A DNA stretch of 7,108 nucleotides from NCBI GenBank assembly GCA_039029935.1, contig JBCCFC010000714.1, positions 1 through 7,108 on the forward strand, read 5' to 3'. This document shows positions 1 to 6,143 of the stretch, in pieces. The DNA comes from G039029935 sp039029935. GTDB taxonomy: Bacteria; Chloroflexota; Anaerolineae; Caldilineales; Caldilineaceae. The notes beneath the pieces are model-generated. The model did no database searches. It saw only the letters and a list, made by a program, of their open reading frames with translations, and had not been told where the DNA came from. Both the position numbers and the translations under genes were made by a program. The stretch's first letter is position 1; every line of letters starts with the position of its first letter.

Positions 1-51
1 AAAAAACTCGGTTTCTAGCACATCCACACCACCCTACAACGCTCACTATGT

Positions 52-121
52 TTGCACAAATCTGATTATTTTGGAATAGTATACCATGTATTACGGCCTA
101 CTTGTGCGTGTGGTTGCACAA
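52..121. promoter_or_regulatory. Repeated TTGCACAA motif upstream of the ATPase gene
   Basis: The 215 bases before the first gene contain no supported coding region. The octamer TTGCACAA occurs twice (52-59 and 114-121). TTGTGC at 102-107 forms a 6-base inverted repeat with GCACAA at 116-121, separated by 8 bases. This arrangement could be an operator for a dimeric regulator of the ATPase/DUF4276 pair, but no regulator gene is in view. A weak promoter candidate lies closer to the gene: TTGAGT (153-158), a 17-base spacer, then TAATCT (176-181), where the -10 matches consensus at only three positions. The motif repetition is seen directly; the regulatory role is inference. Confidence 0.22.
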
Positions 122-215
122 TTGAGGTTAAGATAGTGTGAAGAGATTGTTATTGAGTTCTTGATATTTCTATGTTAATCTGTTGTTCGATTGTGTGTGT
201 ATAAAAGGAGGAACA

Positions 216-1328
216 GTGGGACAGTTAACCAAACTCACGGTTCATGGATACAAATCCATTAAATCTTTGGTAGAGCTTGAACTACGACCGATTAATGTAT
301 TGATTGGTGCGAATGGATCGGGCAAATCAAATCTGATTTCATTTTTTCGTGTGCTTGATAATCTTGCCCGCGAGAATCTACATTTGTCCGTTGCGTTGGA
401 TGGCGGGGCCAGTTCTTTTTTGTATGATGGTCCCGATGTAACGCCGGAAATATATGCCGAGCTACACTTCCAGCATGACACAGTGGGCTATGATTATGCC
501 ACTCGTCTTACACACACCAATGATAATATTTTTATTTTTACAGAGGAAAAGGTTCGACAGCAGCCGAGTGATGATGGTAATGGTGGTGATGGATGGCATC
601 ATTTAAAATCAATTGGACGCCGTGAAGCCTATCTGGACAGAGTGAAACACGATGAGGGAACAGGGGAACCTGCGACATATATTAGCGAAACATTCAAAAA
701 GTGTGTGATTCACCAATTTCATAACACTTCTGCCAAATCACGAATCAAGCAAAGCCAACCTATGCATGATTGGTGGTGGCTGAAGAGTGATGCTGCAAAC
801 TTAGGGCCGTTTCTCTATCGGTTGCGCATTGATCAGCCTCGATACTATCAACGGATTGTCGATACACTTCGCCTGATATTTCCATTCTTTGAAGATTTTG
901 TGCTTGAACCCCGAAACAATATGATTACGCTTGAATGGAGTGAACACGAGTCGGATATGGTGTTTAAGGCATATCAAGCCTCTGATGGCACACTCCGAGC
1001 AATGGCATTGGTTGCGCTTCTTCTTCAACCAACCAAAGACTTGCCAAACCTCATTTTGTTAGATGAACCCGAGTTAGGACTGCATCCCCGTGCCATTGAT
1101 ATGCTCTCTGGCCTGATTCACCGCGCATCACACTATACACAGATTATCCTTGCTACCCAATCGCCTCTTTTGCTCAACTATTTTGAGCCTGATGATGTGA
1201 TTGTGACAGAGCGACGCCACCGTGAATCTACATACAGTCGGTTGAATACATCTGAACTGCATGGATGGCTAGAAGACTATACACTGGGTGAGCTTTGGGA
1301 GAAAAATGTAACAGGGGGAAACCCCTAA
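216..1328 (+). CDS. AAA family ATPase (RecF/SMC-like, AAA_21 type), probable defence ATPase
   Basis: Predicted 370-residue ABC/SMC-like ATPase. It starts with the common LTKLTVHGYKSIKS opening of this family, followed by Walker A GANGSGKS (residues 31-38). A long insertion (about 100-200) with a charged Gly/Asp-rich loop follows. The ABC-signature-like SDGTLRAM lies near 256-263, Walker B LILLDEPE at 279-286 with Asp283 and Glu284, then GLHP and the switch-like ATQSP at 313-317. GTG at 216 is chosen because AGGAGG lies at 206-211, 4 bases upstream. The longer TTG start at 183 would read through that Shine-Dalgarno and add 11 unconserved residues. The stop overlaps the next start by one base, so the two products are probably stoichiometric partners. 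Known relatives pair such ATPases with TOPRIM-type effectors in phage defence (PARIS, RloA/RloB-like); here that role is inferred from the pairing. Base composition is more AT-rich than the genes downstream of 2034. Confidence 0.9.
   Translation: MGQLTKLTVHGYKSIKSLVELELRPINVLIGANGSGKSNLISFFRVLDNLARENLHLSVALDGGASSFLYDGPDVTPEIYAELHFQHDTVGYDYATRLTHTNDNIFIFTEEKVRQQPSDDGNGGDGWHHLKSIGRREAYLDRVKHDEGTGEPATYISETFKKCVIHQFHNTSAKSRIKQSQPMHDWWWLKSDAANLGPFLYRLRIDQPRYYQRIVDTLRLIFPFFEDFVLEPRNNMITLEWSEHESDMVFKAYQASDGTLRAMALVALLLQPTKDLPNLILLDEPELGLHPRAIDMLSGLIHRASHYTQIILATQSPLLLNYFEPDDVIVTERRHRESTYSRLNTSELHGWLEDYTLGELWEKNVTGGNP
1313..1326 (+). promoter_or_regulatory. Stem-loop over the Shine-Dalgarno at the ATPase/DUF4276 junction
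   Basis: AGGGG (1313-1317) and CCCCT (1322-1326) form a perfect 5-base stem closing a GAAA (GNRA-type) tetraloop. The stem contains AGGGGG, the only good ribosome binding site for the gene starting at 1328, and it lies within the last codons and the stop of the upstream gene. A ribosome finishing the ATPase gene would melt the stem and expose the site. This suggests translational coupling, so that the second protein is made only after the first. The stem is seen directly; the coupling is inference. Confidence 0.45.
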
Positions 1329-2002
1329 TGATTCGCCTACACTTTATTGTGGAGGGAGCGAGTGAAGAAGAATTTGTCGATTTGATGCTTATTCCTCATC
1401 TTGCGGCCATGAATATCTTTGCTGATGTACGCATGGTCTACACAAACTGGCAATTGCAGGCCAAAGGCGGTGTCACGACCTATGCTCGTGCAAGAAATGA
1501 TATTCGCCAATGGATGTGCAGTGATCCAAATCCAGACTCATTTTTTACAACCATGTTCGATTTGTATGGATTGCCCACTGATTTTCCAAACTACGAGGCT
1601 GCAAAGGCAAACAGCGACCCCTATCGACAAGTTGAACTTCTTGAAGCAGGTATTCATGATGATTTTTCGTCCCCTAAACTGATCCCTTATATCCAATTAC
1701 ATGAATTTGAAGCACTACTGCTCTCAGATGCATCTCAATTCGATTGGGAATTTATTGAGCATGACAAAGGAATAAGGGCGTTAGAGGCACTGGCAGATGC
1801 TTACCAAAGTCCAGAATTGATCAATGATGATCCAAATATGGCTCCTTCTAAGCGAATTATCAAACTTATACCCGACTATGAAAAAGCGAAGTCTGTTGCT
1901 GGGCCGTTGATTGCGCAGCGAATTGGTCTGCCTAAAATGCGGGAACGCTGTCCTCATTTTGATGCGTGGATTACATCGCTGGAGAATTTGGCCGTAGATT
2001 GA
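1328..2002 (+). CDS. DUF4276 family protein, TOPRIM-like putative effector
   Basis: Predicted 224-residue protein with DUF4276 hallmarks: an N-terminal strand ending in IVEGASEEEF (7-16), FDLYGLPTDFP (77-87), LHEFEALLLSD (124-134) and PSKRI (173-177). The glutamate of VEG (Glu9) and the acidic Asp78 region resemble the Glu and DxD metal-binding positions of TOPRIM folds. From memory, DUF4276 is grouped with TOPRIM-like families, so a metal-dependent nuclease role is plausible but unproven. No membrane segment or signal peptide is seen. ATG at 1328 is preferred because the family motif starts directly there; the in-frame ATG at 1295 would add 11 residues lying inside the upstream gene. The length is typical for the family. 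The TAATG overlap with the ATPase gene argues for one two-component system in which the ATPase senses and this protein acts. Composition is AT-rich like its partner. Confidence 0.85.
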   Translation: MIRLHFIVEGASEEEFVDLMLIPHLAAMNIFADVRMVYTNWQLQAKGGVTTYARARNDIRQWMCSDPNPDSFFTTMFDLYGLPTDFPNYEAAKANSDPYRQVELLEAGIHDDFSSPKLIPYIQLHEFEALLLSDASQFDWEFIEHDKGIRALEALADAYQSPELINDDPNMAPSKRIIKLIPDYEKAKSVAGPLIAQRIGLPKMRERCPHFDAWITSLENLAVD

Positions 2003-2033
2003 GTAAATGATTGTATAAACAGGAGAGAACACC

Positions 2034-2936
2034 ATGAAAGTGATGATTACCGGAGCCAGCGGTAAACTGGCAGCCTATGTGATTCGGGAATTAGCGGATG
2101 AGCATGAGTTGGTGCTATTTTCGCGGCGTCAACCCGACGATGAATTTGGTCAGTACCCTTGGGTACAAGGCGATTTGACCTCGTTTGAGGATTGCCAACG
2201 CGCCGTCGAAGGGGTAGATGCCATCCAGCACATTGGCGCACAACCTTGGCCTGTGGACCATCCAGCCATGCGTGAACGCGCCGAGGGCATGGGCATCCCC
2301 TTTGATGCTACGTTTAAGAGCAACATGATGGGGACGTATTATTTGATGCAGGCAGCGGTGGAAGCGGGTGTCAGTTGCGTGGTCATGGCAGGGAGCAACT
2401 GCGCATTGGGGCATGGTTTCCGCATCAGCGACACACCGTTCCCGATTCAATCGCTCCCCATTGACGAGACCCATCCCTGTTATCCAGAGGACTCCTACAG
2501 CTATACCAAACATGCTGGTGAAGGTTTGTTGGCGAGCTTTACACGCGGCTATGGTATCCGCACCTATGTCACACGCATTGCAGGCATCTGTCCCGCCGAC
2601 CGCCGCCAGGCAATGGCCGAGAGTGCCAAGCCCATTGAGGGCTGGAGTCCTTGGCTGTGGTGCTGGGTCGGGAGCGAAGATGTGGCGTCGGCACACCGTC
2701 TGCTCATGGAGCATGGCATGGCAGCGGATAGCACATTGCCAGACCATGATGTCTACTTCCTCAATGGCGATGATACAACTCTGCTGGAGCCAACGCAGGA
2801 GGTGGTCGAACGCTTCCGACCGGATTTACTACCATTGGTAGACGCGGGGAAAGGGCTGTCAGGGCACCAATCCTTCCTCAACTGTGACAAATTGAAGGCG
2901 GCGGTGGGTTGGGAACATAAGACTTCTTGGCGATGA
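2034..2936 (+). CDS. NAD(P)-dependent SDR-family epimerase/dehydratase
   Basis: Predicted 300-residue Rossmann-fold oxidoreductase of the extended or atypical short-chain dehydrogenase group. The dinucleotide-binding loop is TGASGKLA (6-13); the third glycine of the usual GxxGxxG is Ala13. FSRR (29-32) after the second strand, with basic residues, suggests NADP(H) rather than NAD. GDL (46-48), NMMGTYYLMQAA (97-108), the active-site Ser121 in MAGSN, and YSYTK (Tyr155, Lys159) complete the expected order. The C-terminal FLNCDKLKAAVGW is typical of sugar or uronate-type members, but the substrate cannot be read from the sequence. ATG at 2034 follows AGGAGAG (2021-2027) at 6 bases. It sits 31 bases after the DUF4276 gene with no terminator between, so read-through is possible. 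Its higher GC and different codon use suggest it belongs to the resident genome rather than to the ATPase pair. Confidence 0.9.
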   Translation: MKVMITGASGKLAAYVIRELADEHELVLFSRRQPDDEFGQYPWVQGDLTSFEDCQRAVEGVDAIQHIGAQPWPVDHPAMRERAEGMGIPFDATFKSNMMGTYYLMQAAVEAGVSCVVMAGSNCALGHGFRISDTPFPIQSLPIDETHPCYPEDSYSYTKHAGEGLLASFTRGYGIRTYVTRIAGICPADRRQAMAESAKPIEGWSPWLWCWVGSEDVASAHRLLMEHGMAADSTLPDHDVYFLNGDDTTLLEPTQEVVERFRPDLLPLVDAGKGLSGHQSFLNCDKLKAAVGWEHKTSWR

Positions 2937-2939
2937 ATC

Positions 2940-3149
2940 GTTGGAGCAGTGGAGCGTTGAAGCGGAAAGCGTTGAAACGGAAAGCGTTGAAATGGTAAAG
3001 CGAGGAAACAGAAAGAGGAGAAACGGAAAGCGGGGAGGTCGAAAAGCATTCCGATGCTCCACCGCTCCACCGCTCCACCGCTCCACCGCTCCACCGCTCC
3101 ACCGCTCCACCGCTCCACCGCTCCACCGCTCCACCGCTCCACCACTGGA
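2940..3149. repeat. Octamer repeat module A (degenerate left arm, hairpin, perfect right array)
   Basis: This intergenic module starts 3 bases after the SDR stop. The left arm (2940 to about 3040) is purine-rich and can be parsed as degenerate 7-8 base units related to TGGAGCGG, including three successive 15-base units of the form AGCGTTGAARCGGAA. A small hairpin, AGCAT-TCCG-ATGCT (3045-3058), follows. Then comes a clean array of the complementary octamer on the right. The two ends are imperfect inverted copies: TTGGAGCAGTGGAGCG at 2940-2955 against the reverse complement of 3134-3149, matching at about 12 of 16 positions. The whole could fold into one long imperfect hairpin. No protein function is credible here. 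The origin is unknown. Confidence 0.8.
3056..3143. repeat. Perfect tandem array, 11 copies of GCTCCACC
   Basis: Eleven uninterrupted identical 8-base units (88 bases) form the right arm of module A. The unit has no stop in any frame on either strand, and because 8 is not a multiple of 3 each frame cycles through the same peptide register every 24 bases. This is why long spurious reading frames with repeated STAPPLHR or GGAVERWS peptides appear here. Perfect identity suggests recent expansion by slippage, so copy number probably varies between strains. Confidence 0.95.
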
Positions 3150-3286
3150 ACGATGCCTCATTTGCAAACGTTCGATCTGTAGAAACTGGATGATTGAGCG
3201 TTTGCCAAACCACTGCATGGCTACCAACACAGCGGCAAACGGTTCTCTATCTTTTATCATTTTCAGACATATTTGAAATAGAGAGC
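3144..3286. other. Non-coding spacer between the two octamer modules
   Basis: About 140 bases with no supported gene. The core GCAAACG occurs three times: direct at 3164-3170, inverted as CGTTTGCC at 3199-3206, and direct as GGCAAACG at 3234-3241. The last two form an 8-base inverted repeat around a 27-base loop. TCTCTAT (3244-3250) and ATAGAGA (3278-3284) form a second, widely spaced inverted repeat. The promoter for the unknown gene at 3444 may lie in the AT-rich stretch around 3240-3280, but no convincing -35/-10 pair is visible. Confidence 0.4.
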
Positions 3287-3417
3287 GGTAGGCCAGTCCT
3301 TGGTATGTCGGTAATCGGTAAGTCAGTAATCGGTGAGTCAGTACAACGTCGTACTGTTCTGCCGACCCACCGACCTACCGACCTACCGACCCACCGACCC
3401 ACCGACCTACCGATTAC
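3287..3417. repeat. Octamer repeat module B (degenerate left arm, hairpin, right array)
   Basis: This is a second module with the architecture of module A but a different octamer. The left arm contains 8+7 alternating units: GGTATGTC GGTAATC, then GGTAAGTC AGTAATC, then GGTGAGTC AGTAC (3302-3344). A central hairpin, CAGTAC-AACGTC-GTACTG (3339-3356), has a perfect 6-base stem. The right arm (3362-3417) is an inverted array of CCGACCYA units; its last part, CCGATTACC, is the exact inverse of GGTAATCGG in the left arm (3310-3318). The module ends about 15 bases before the ribosome binding site of the gene at 3444. In a transcript it would therefore form a large structure in that gene's 5' leader. 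Confidence 0.8.
3362..3409. repeat. Tandem array, 6 copies of CCGACC(C/T)A
   Basis: Six contiguous octamers alternate C or T at position 7 (C, T, T, C, C, T). They form the right arm of module B. Like the array in module A, it generates meaningless open frames (PTDLPTYR-type peptides) that extend the downstream gene's frame upstream to 3333. That extension should not be included in the gene. Confidence 0.9.
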
Positions 3418-3443
3418 CAAAAATACCGAATCAGGAGGTAGCC

Positions 3444-4763
3444 ATGCCATATGATGCACCCGGCTTTGCAGATACACTCAGTGCAGCCCTGCGTACACGC
3501 TGGAATGAAGCCATTGTCTCAGCCTATGAGAATTTGAGTACCTTACACTCACGTTTTTTTGCCATTGACCCCAATGAAATCGCCAATGCCATCAATGTCC
3601 CGGTGTTGTGGGTTGCAGACCCTGCCGAGCCAAATTTCTGTTTTGACGAAGAAACGGCGCGTCAGCTCAGCGACTGGGGAAGCACTGGCCGTGAGAATCT
3701 GCACAACGAATATTGTGAATATGTCGTGATTGAGCAGATGGATGCCAATGGACAATTTCGTCCCAAGCGTGTTCATATCACCACCGAGCTGCGTGAATAT
3801 TGGGTCACCATTGCCATGCATGATCCCGTGATGTTGCAGGACATGGCGGCACAGTCGTTGGGATTCACACCGCGTTTTCAGGAACTCTATTTTCGCACCA
3901 ATAACCCCTTGAGCTTGACGCCAGAACAGCGTCGGATCCTCTTTGCCGCACAGGTCGCCGGACATGGAAACGATGAATCTTTGTCCTCGATTGGCGTCCC
4001 TACACAGCCGATAGGGGCACTCAACCGTGACAACGCTCTCTTCATGACCCATCCCATCAATGGGCTGGATGATCTCCTTTACATTGTACTTTTTGGCGCA
4101 CGACCCTATGCCCAACGCTTTGATGGCAACCGTCTGCCCGCCACCAAAGAGCAGATTTTCCGACAGTTTGGGGTCGAGCATCTTGCCTGTCGCCATGCTG
4201 ATCCTGCCGCTGCCACTGCCGCCCATCAACAGGCCTACAATGGTCGCCGCATCGCCTTTGCCAACCCATTGGGGGTATACATCAACGAGAACACCTTTAC
4301 CAAGGGTGTCTTCCAAATCCCCGTCCGTGCAGGCGACCCCGCCAGTGGGGATGATGTCTCTGGTGACATCGAAACGGCGGGCATGGTCGGTGAGTTGACA
4401 CCGATTCCCGATGAGTGGGTACGCTTCAAGCGTGGACAGGGCGAATTGTTCCAGCGGTTGGAGTTTGGTCCCAGCGATGAGGAGGATTGGTTCCTTGATG
4501 ATATCGTGCTTGTGCAAGGCAAGAGCCAACGACCATTGACGGGTGGTTATGATGTCGTGAGCCAGCTTGAGGTGGGGCCGCTGTTGTCGATTGCGCAGTC
4601 GGACCCGGTGGGCGAAAACGAGTACATCGTCCTCAGCCAAACGACCGCCCCGATTGCCTGTCACGAAGCGGGTATCTGCCAGCAGATTCGTCAATTGAGA
4701 AACCGTTTTGAGAATGAGCAAGCACTGAGTCGGGTTGCGCCTCGGCAGATGGGTGAGGGGTAA
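3444..4763 (+). CDS. Conserved-looking protein of unknown function, neighbour of Dyp-type peroxidase
   Basis: Predicted 439 residues; I do not recognise the family. ATG at 3444 is chosen because AGGAGG (3433-3438) precedes it by 5 bases and the frame upstream is only repeat sequence. The protein looks soluble: no signal peptide, no membrane segment, rich in acidic residues and Pro/Gly. Visible landmarks are an N-terminal helical segment (8-35), a Tyr/Trp-rich stretch (90-122), HADPAAATAAHQQAY (251-265), FANPLGVYINENTF (272-285), an acidic stretch GPSDEEDWFLDDI (342-354), and a C-terminal CHEAGIC (Cys406, His407, Cys412) followed by a charged helix. Cys249/His251 and Cys406/His407/Cys412 could bind metal or haem, but this is a guess. 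Only 100 bases, mostly an inverted repeat, separate it from the peroxidase gene. It may supply substrate processing, assembly or partner functions for that enzyme. Codon use matches the peroxidase gene. Confidence 0.8.
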   Translation: MPYDAPGFADTLSAALRTRWNEAIVSAYENLSTLHSRFFAIDPNEIANAINVPVLWVADPAEPNFCFDEETARQLSDWGSTGRENLHNEYCEYVVIEQMDANGQFRPKRVHITTELREYWVTIAMHDPVMLQDMAAQSLGFTPRFQELYFRTNNPLSLTPEQRRILFAAQVAGHGNDESLSSIGVPTQPIGALNRDNALFMTHPINGLDDLLYIVLFGARPYAQRFDGNRLPATKEQIFRQFGVEHLACRHADPAAATAAHQQAYNGRRIAFANPLGVYINENTFTKGVFQIPVRAGDPASGDDVSGDIETAGMVGELTPIPDEWVRFKRGQGELFQRLEFGPSDEEDWFLDDIVLVQGKSQRPLTGGYDVVSQLEVGPLLSIAQSDPVGENEYIVLSQTTAPIACHEAGICQQIRQLRNRFENEQALSRVAPRQMGEG

Positions 4764-4771
4764 ACGATATC

Positions 4772-4838
4772 GTCATTCCTGCGAAGGCAGGAATCCATCC
4801 TCAGTGCAGACATGGATTCCTGCCTTCGCAGGAATGAC
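4772..4838. repeat. Perfect 27-base inverted repeat (REP/MITE-like, GTCATTCCTGCGAAGGCAGG type)
   Basis: The arms 4772-4798 and 4812-4838 are exact reverse complements around a 13-base loop. Each arm also contains its own smaller palindrome, TTCCTGC-GAAG-GCAGGAA, so a cruciform or clover fold is possible. This sequence type is a known, widely scattered intergenic repeat in many bacteria (established knowledge, from memory). It lies 8 bases after the stop of the upstream gene and ends 13 bases before the AGGGAG ribosome binding site of the peroxidase gene. There is no T-run after it, so a classical terminator is unlikely. As RNA it could stabilise the 3' end of the upstream message or lower expression of the peroxidase. 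Confidence 0.93.
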
Positions 4839-4863
4839 AAGAACACCCAGCAGGGAGACTCTA

Positions 4864-6090
4864 ATGGATAGAACAATTCAAGAAGGCATCTACTACCAAC
4901 GTGGCGCGCGCCCCGGTAAATTTTTTGCCATCCTCTTTTTGGAAGCATCGCACGATACCGATGCCACCGCTGTCAGCCAAACGCTGGCCGATTTATGGCA
5001 GATATACACCAATCTCAAAGCGGGGGGTGTTGCCGACCTGCCAGCGCATCCTGTGCCCAGTGGCGATCTGACAGTCCTCATCGGGTATGGAGCGGACGCG
5101 TTTCGGCTATCTGGATCCAAAAACATGCCCCATGAACTACGTGCCGAGAACCGTTTTCTGCTGCCACGTACACGCGGTGGTGGACCGATACTGATCAACT
5201 CTGGGTTGTCCTATGCGCATGACGTCAACCGCAATGTTGCCTATGAGCCATTTGCCATCCAGTTTATTGCCGATACACAGTTGGCCGTAGACCGTGCCAT
5301 TGTCGAGACATGGAAGTACCTCTTTGATCTTGAACACACCGAGCGCAGGCTAGCCCCACTGATGTTTGCCTCCTTTTTCACGGGCTTTCAGCGTGATGAT
5401 GGGCGTAGCTGGATCGATTTTCATGATGGATTGTCCAATCTGCGCAGTGGGCCAGAGCGTGAAGCCGCCCTACGCATCAAGACGGGCGAGTATGAGCGCG
5501 GGACCTATCTCTGCTTTTTGCGGTTGGCGGTGGATATGGCGGCATGGCGTAAACTTAGCCGCCATGAGCAACAGATCATGGTTGGGCGTGATAAGTTGAC
5601 AGGGTGTGCCTTTGATCGCCTCAATGCCGATGGTATCCCTATGCCCATTGCGGGCTGTCCCGTTGTCGGTACAAGCGAGGTCTTTTCATCCGACCCGGGC
5701 AATCGCATCTTCCGTGAGCCGCCACTGGTGGGCGACCCCGTACTGCGTCAAAGCCATGTCCAGCGTGCCAACCTGCACCATAATGGCAGCGTCAACGACC
5801 CCGGATCATTGCGCATCTTCCGCCAAGGCTATGAGTTTCTTGAACCAGCCAATGACGCACCCGGATTTCGTGCTGGGCTTAACTTTGTCAGCTTTCAGGA
5901 TACGCCGGATCGTGTGTTGAACATGCTCACGCGTCGTGGCTGGCTGGGGGGAACGAACTTTGGTGGCGATCCAGATAACCCACTGCCGGGCATGAATGAG
6001 TTATTGACGGTGCGAGCGGGTGGGTTGTTTCTTGTGCCCCCTGTGATTGAGGGTGAGGCGTTTCCGGGGCAGGGAATTTTGGGTCAGTAA
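4864..6090 (+). CDS. Dyp-type (dye-decolourising) haem peroxidase
   Basis: Predicted 408-residue haem peroxidase that would use hydrogen peroxide to oxidise organic substrates. The N-terminal ferredoxin-like domain shows IQEGIY, then LTVLIGYGADAFRL (69-82). The GxxDG motif appears as DFHDG (185-189), with Asp188 the expected catalytic acid; the first glycine is replaced by Asp185. The C-terminal domain has MVGRDKLTG (239-247), SHVQRAN with His298 as the expected proximal haem ligand, RIFRQGYEF with Arg320 as the likely distal arginine, and GLNFVSFQ (338-345). No Tat or Sec signal is present, and the C-terminus does not look like an encapsulin-targeting peptide, so it is probably cytoplasmic. 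ATG at 4864 follows AGGGAG (4852-4857) by 6 bases; a longer frame to 4735 would run through the inverted repeat. It probably shares a transcript with the gene upstream. Natural substrate unknown. Confidence 0.88.
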   Translation: MDRTIQEGIYYQRGARPGKFFAILFLEASHDTDATAVSQTLADLWQIYTNLKAGGVADLPAHPVPSGDLTVLIGYGADAFRLSGSKNMPHELRAENRFLLPRTRGGGPILINSGLSYAHDVNRNVAYEPFAIQFIADTQLAVDRAIVETWKYLFDLEHTERRLAPLMFASFFTGFQRDDGRSWIDFHDGLSNLRSGPEREAALRIKTGEYERGTYLCFLRLAVDMAAWRKLSRHEQQIMVGRDKLTGCAFDRLNADGIPMPIAGCPVVGTSEVFSSDPGNRIFREPPLVGDPVLRQSHVQRANLHHNGSVNDPGSLRIFRQGYEFLEPANDAPGFRAGLNFVSFQDTPDRVLNMLTRRGWLGGTNFGGDPDNPLPGMNELLTVRAGGLFLVPPVIEGEAFPGQGILGQ

Positions 6091-6116
6091 TTTTTGACAC
6101 GAATGATGGGAGAACA

Positions 6117-6143
6117 ATGACGCTACGCATTCCAGATGTGTAG
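6117..6143 (+). CDS. Putative micro-ORF MTLRIPDV
   Basis: ATG at 6117 is preceded by GGGAG (6108-6112) at 4 bases and is followed by seven sense codons and TAG, giving MTLRIPDV. It lies 26 bases after the peroxidase stop and entirely inside the hairpin at 6117-6149. It could be a leader peptide, the stump of a lost third gene of the operon, or chance. The Shine-Dalgarno plus ATG is the only evidence that it is translated. Confidence 0.2.
   Translation: MTLRIPDV

Noticed and set aside
2014..2019. TATAAA as a promoter for the SDR gene
   Set aside because: Transcription would start at or after the ribosome binding site at 2021-2027, leaving no usable leader, and there is no -35 element.
2115..2747. 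Minus-strand frame of 210 codons opposite the SDR gene
   Set aside because: The + strand frame has a full set of ordered SDR motifs; the minus frame shows no recognisable motif and is a shadow.
2753..3276. Several overlapping open frames on both strands with repeated STAPPLHR or GGAVERWS peptides
   Set aside because: They exist only because the octamer GCTCCACC lacks stops in all frames; they have no good ribosome binding site, and some overlap the SDR gene.
3056..3409. CRISPR array
   Set aside because: The units are 8 bases and directly contiguous, with no unique spacers and no cas genes nearby.
3194..3477. Open frames with PTDLPTHR or VGRSVGRW repeats across module B
   Set aside because: Same artefact from the CCGACCYA array. 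The real gene starts at 3444 after AGGAGG.
3549..4721. Minus-strand frame of 390 codons opposite the unknown gene
   Set aside because: Long, but without a convincing ribosome binding site. The + frame has an ideal one, operon context and balanced composition. It is a shadow frame, with some residual doubt because the + product is not recognised.
4772..4838. Intrinsic terminator between the unknown gene and the peroxidase gene
   Set aside because: No T-run after the hairpin, and the sequence is a known type of dispersed repeat; the perfect arms fit that better.
6094..6099. Exact TTGACA -35 box just after the peroxidase stop
   Set aside because: No -10-like hexamer at 16-18 bases; those positions fall in the hairpin at 6117.
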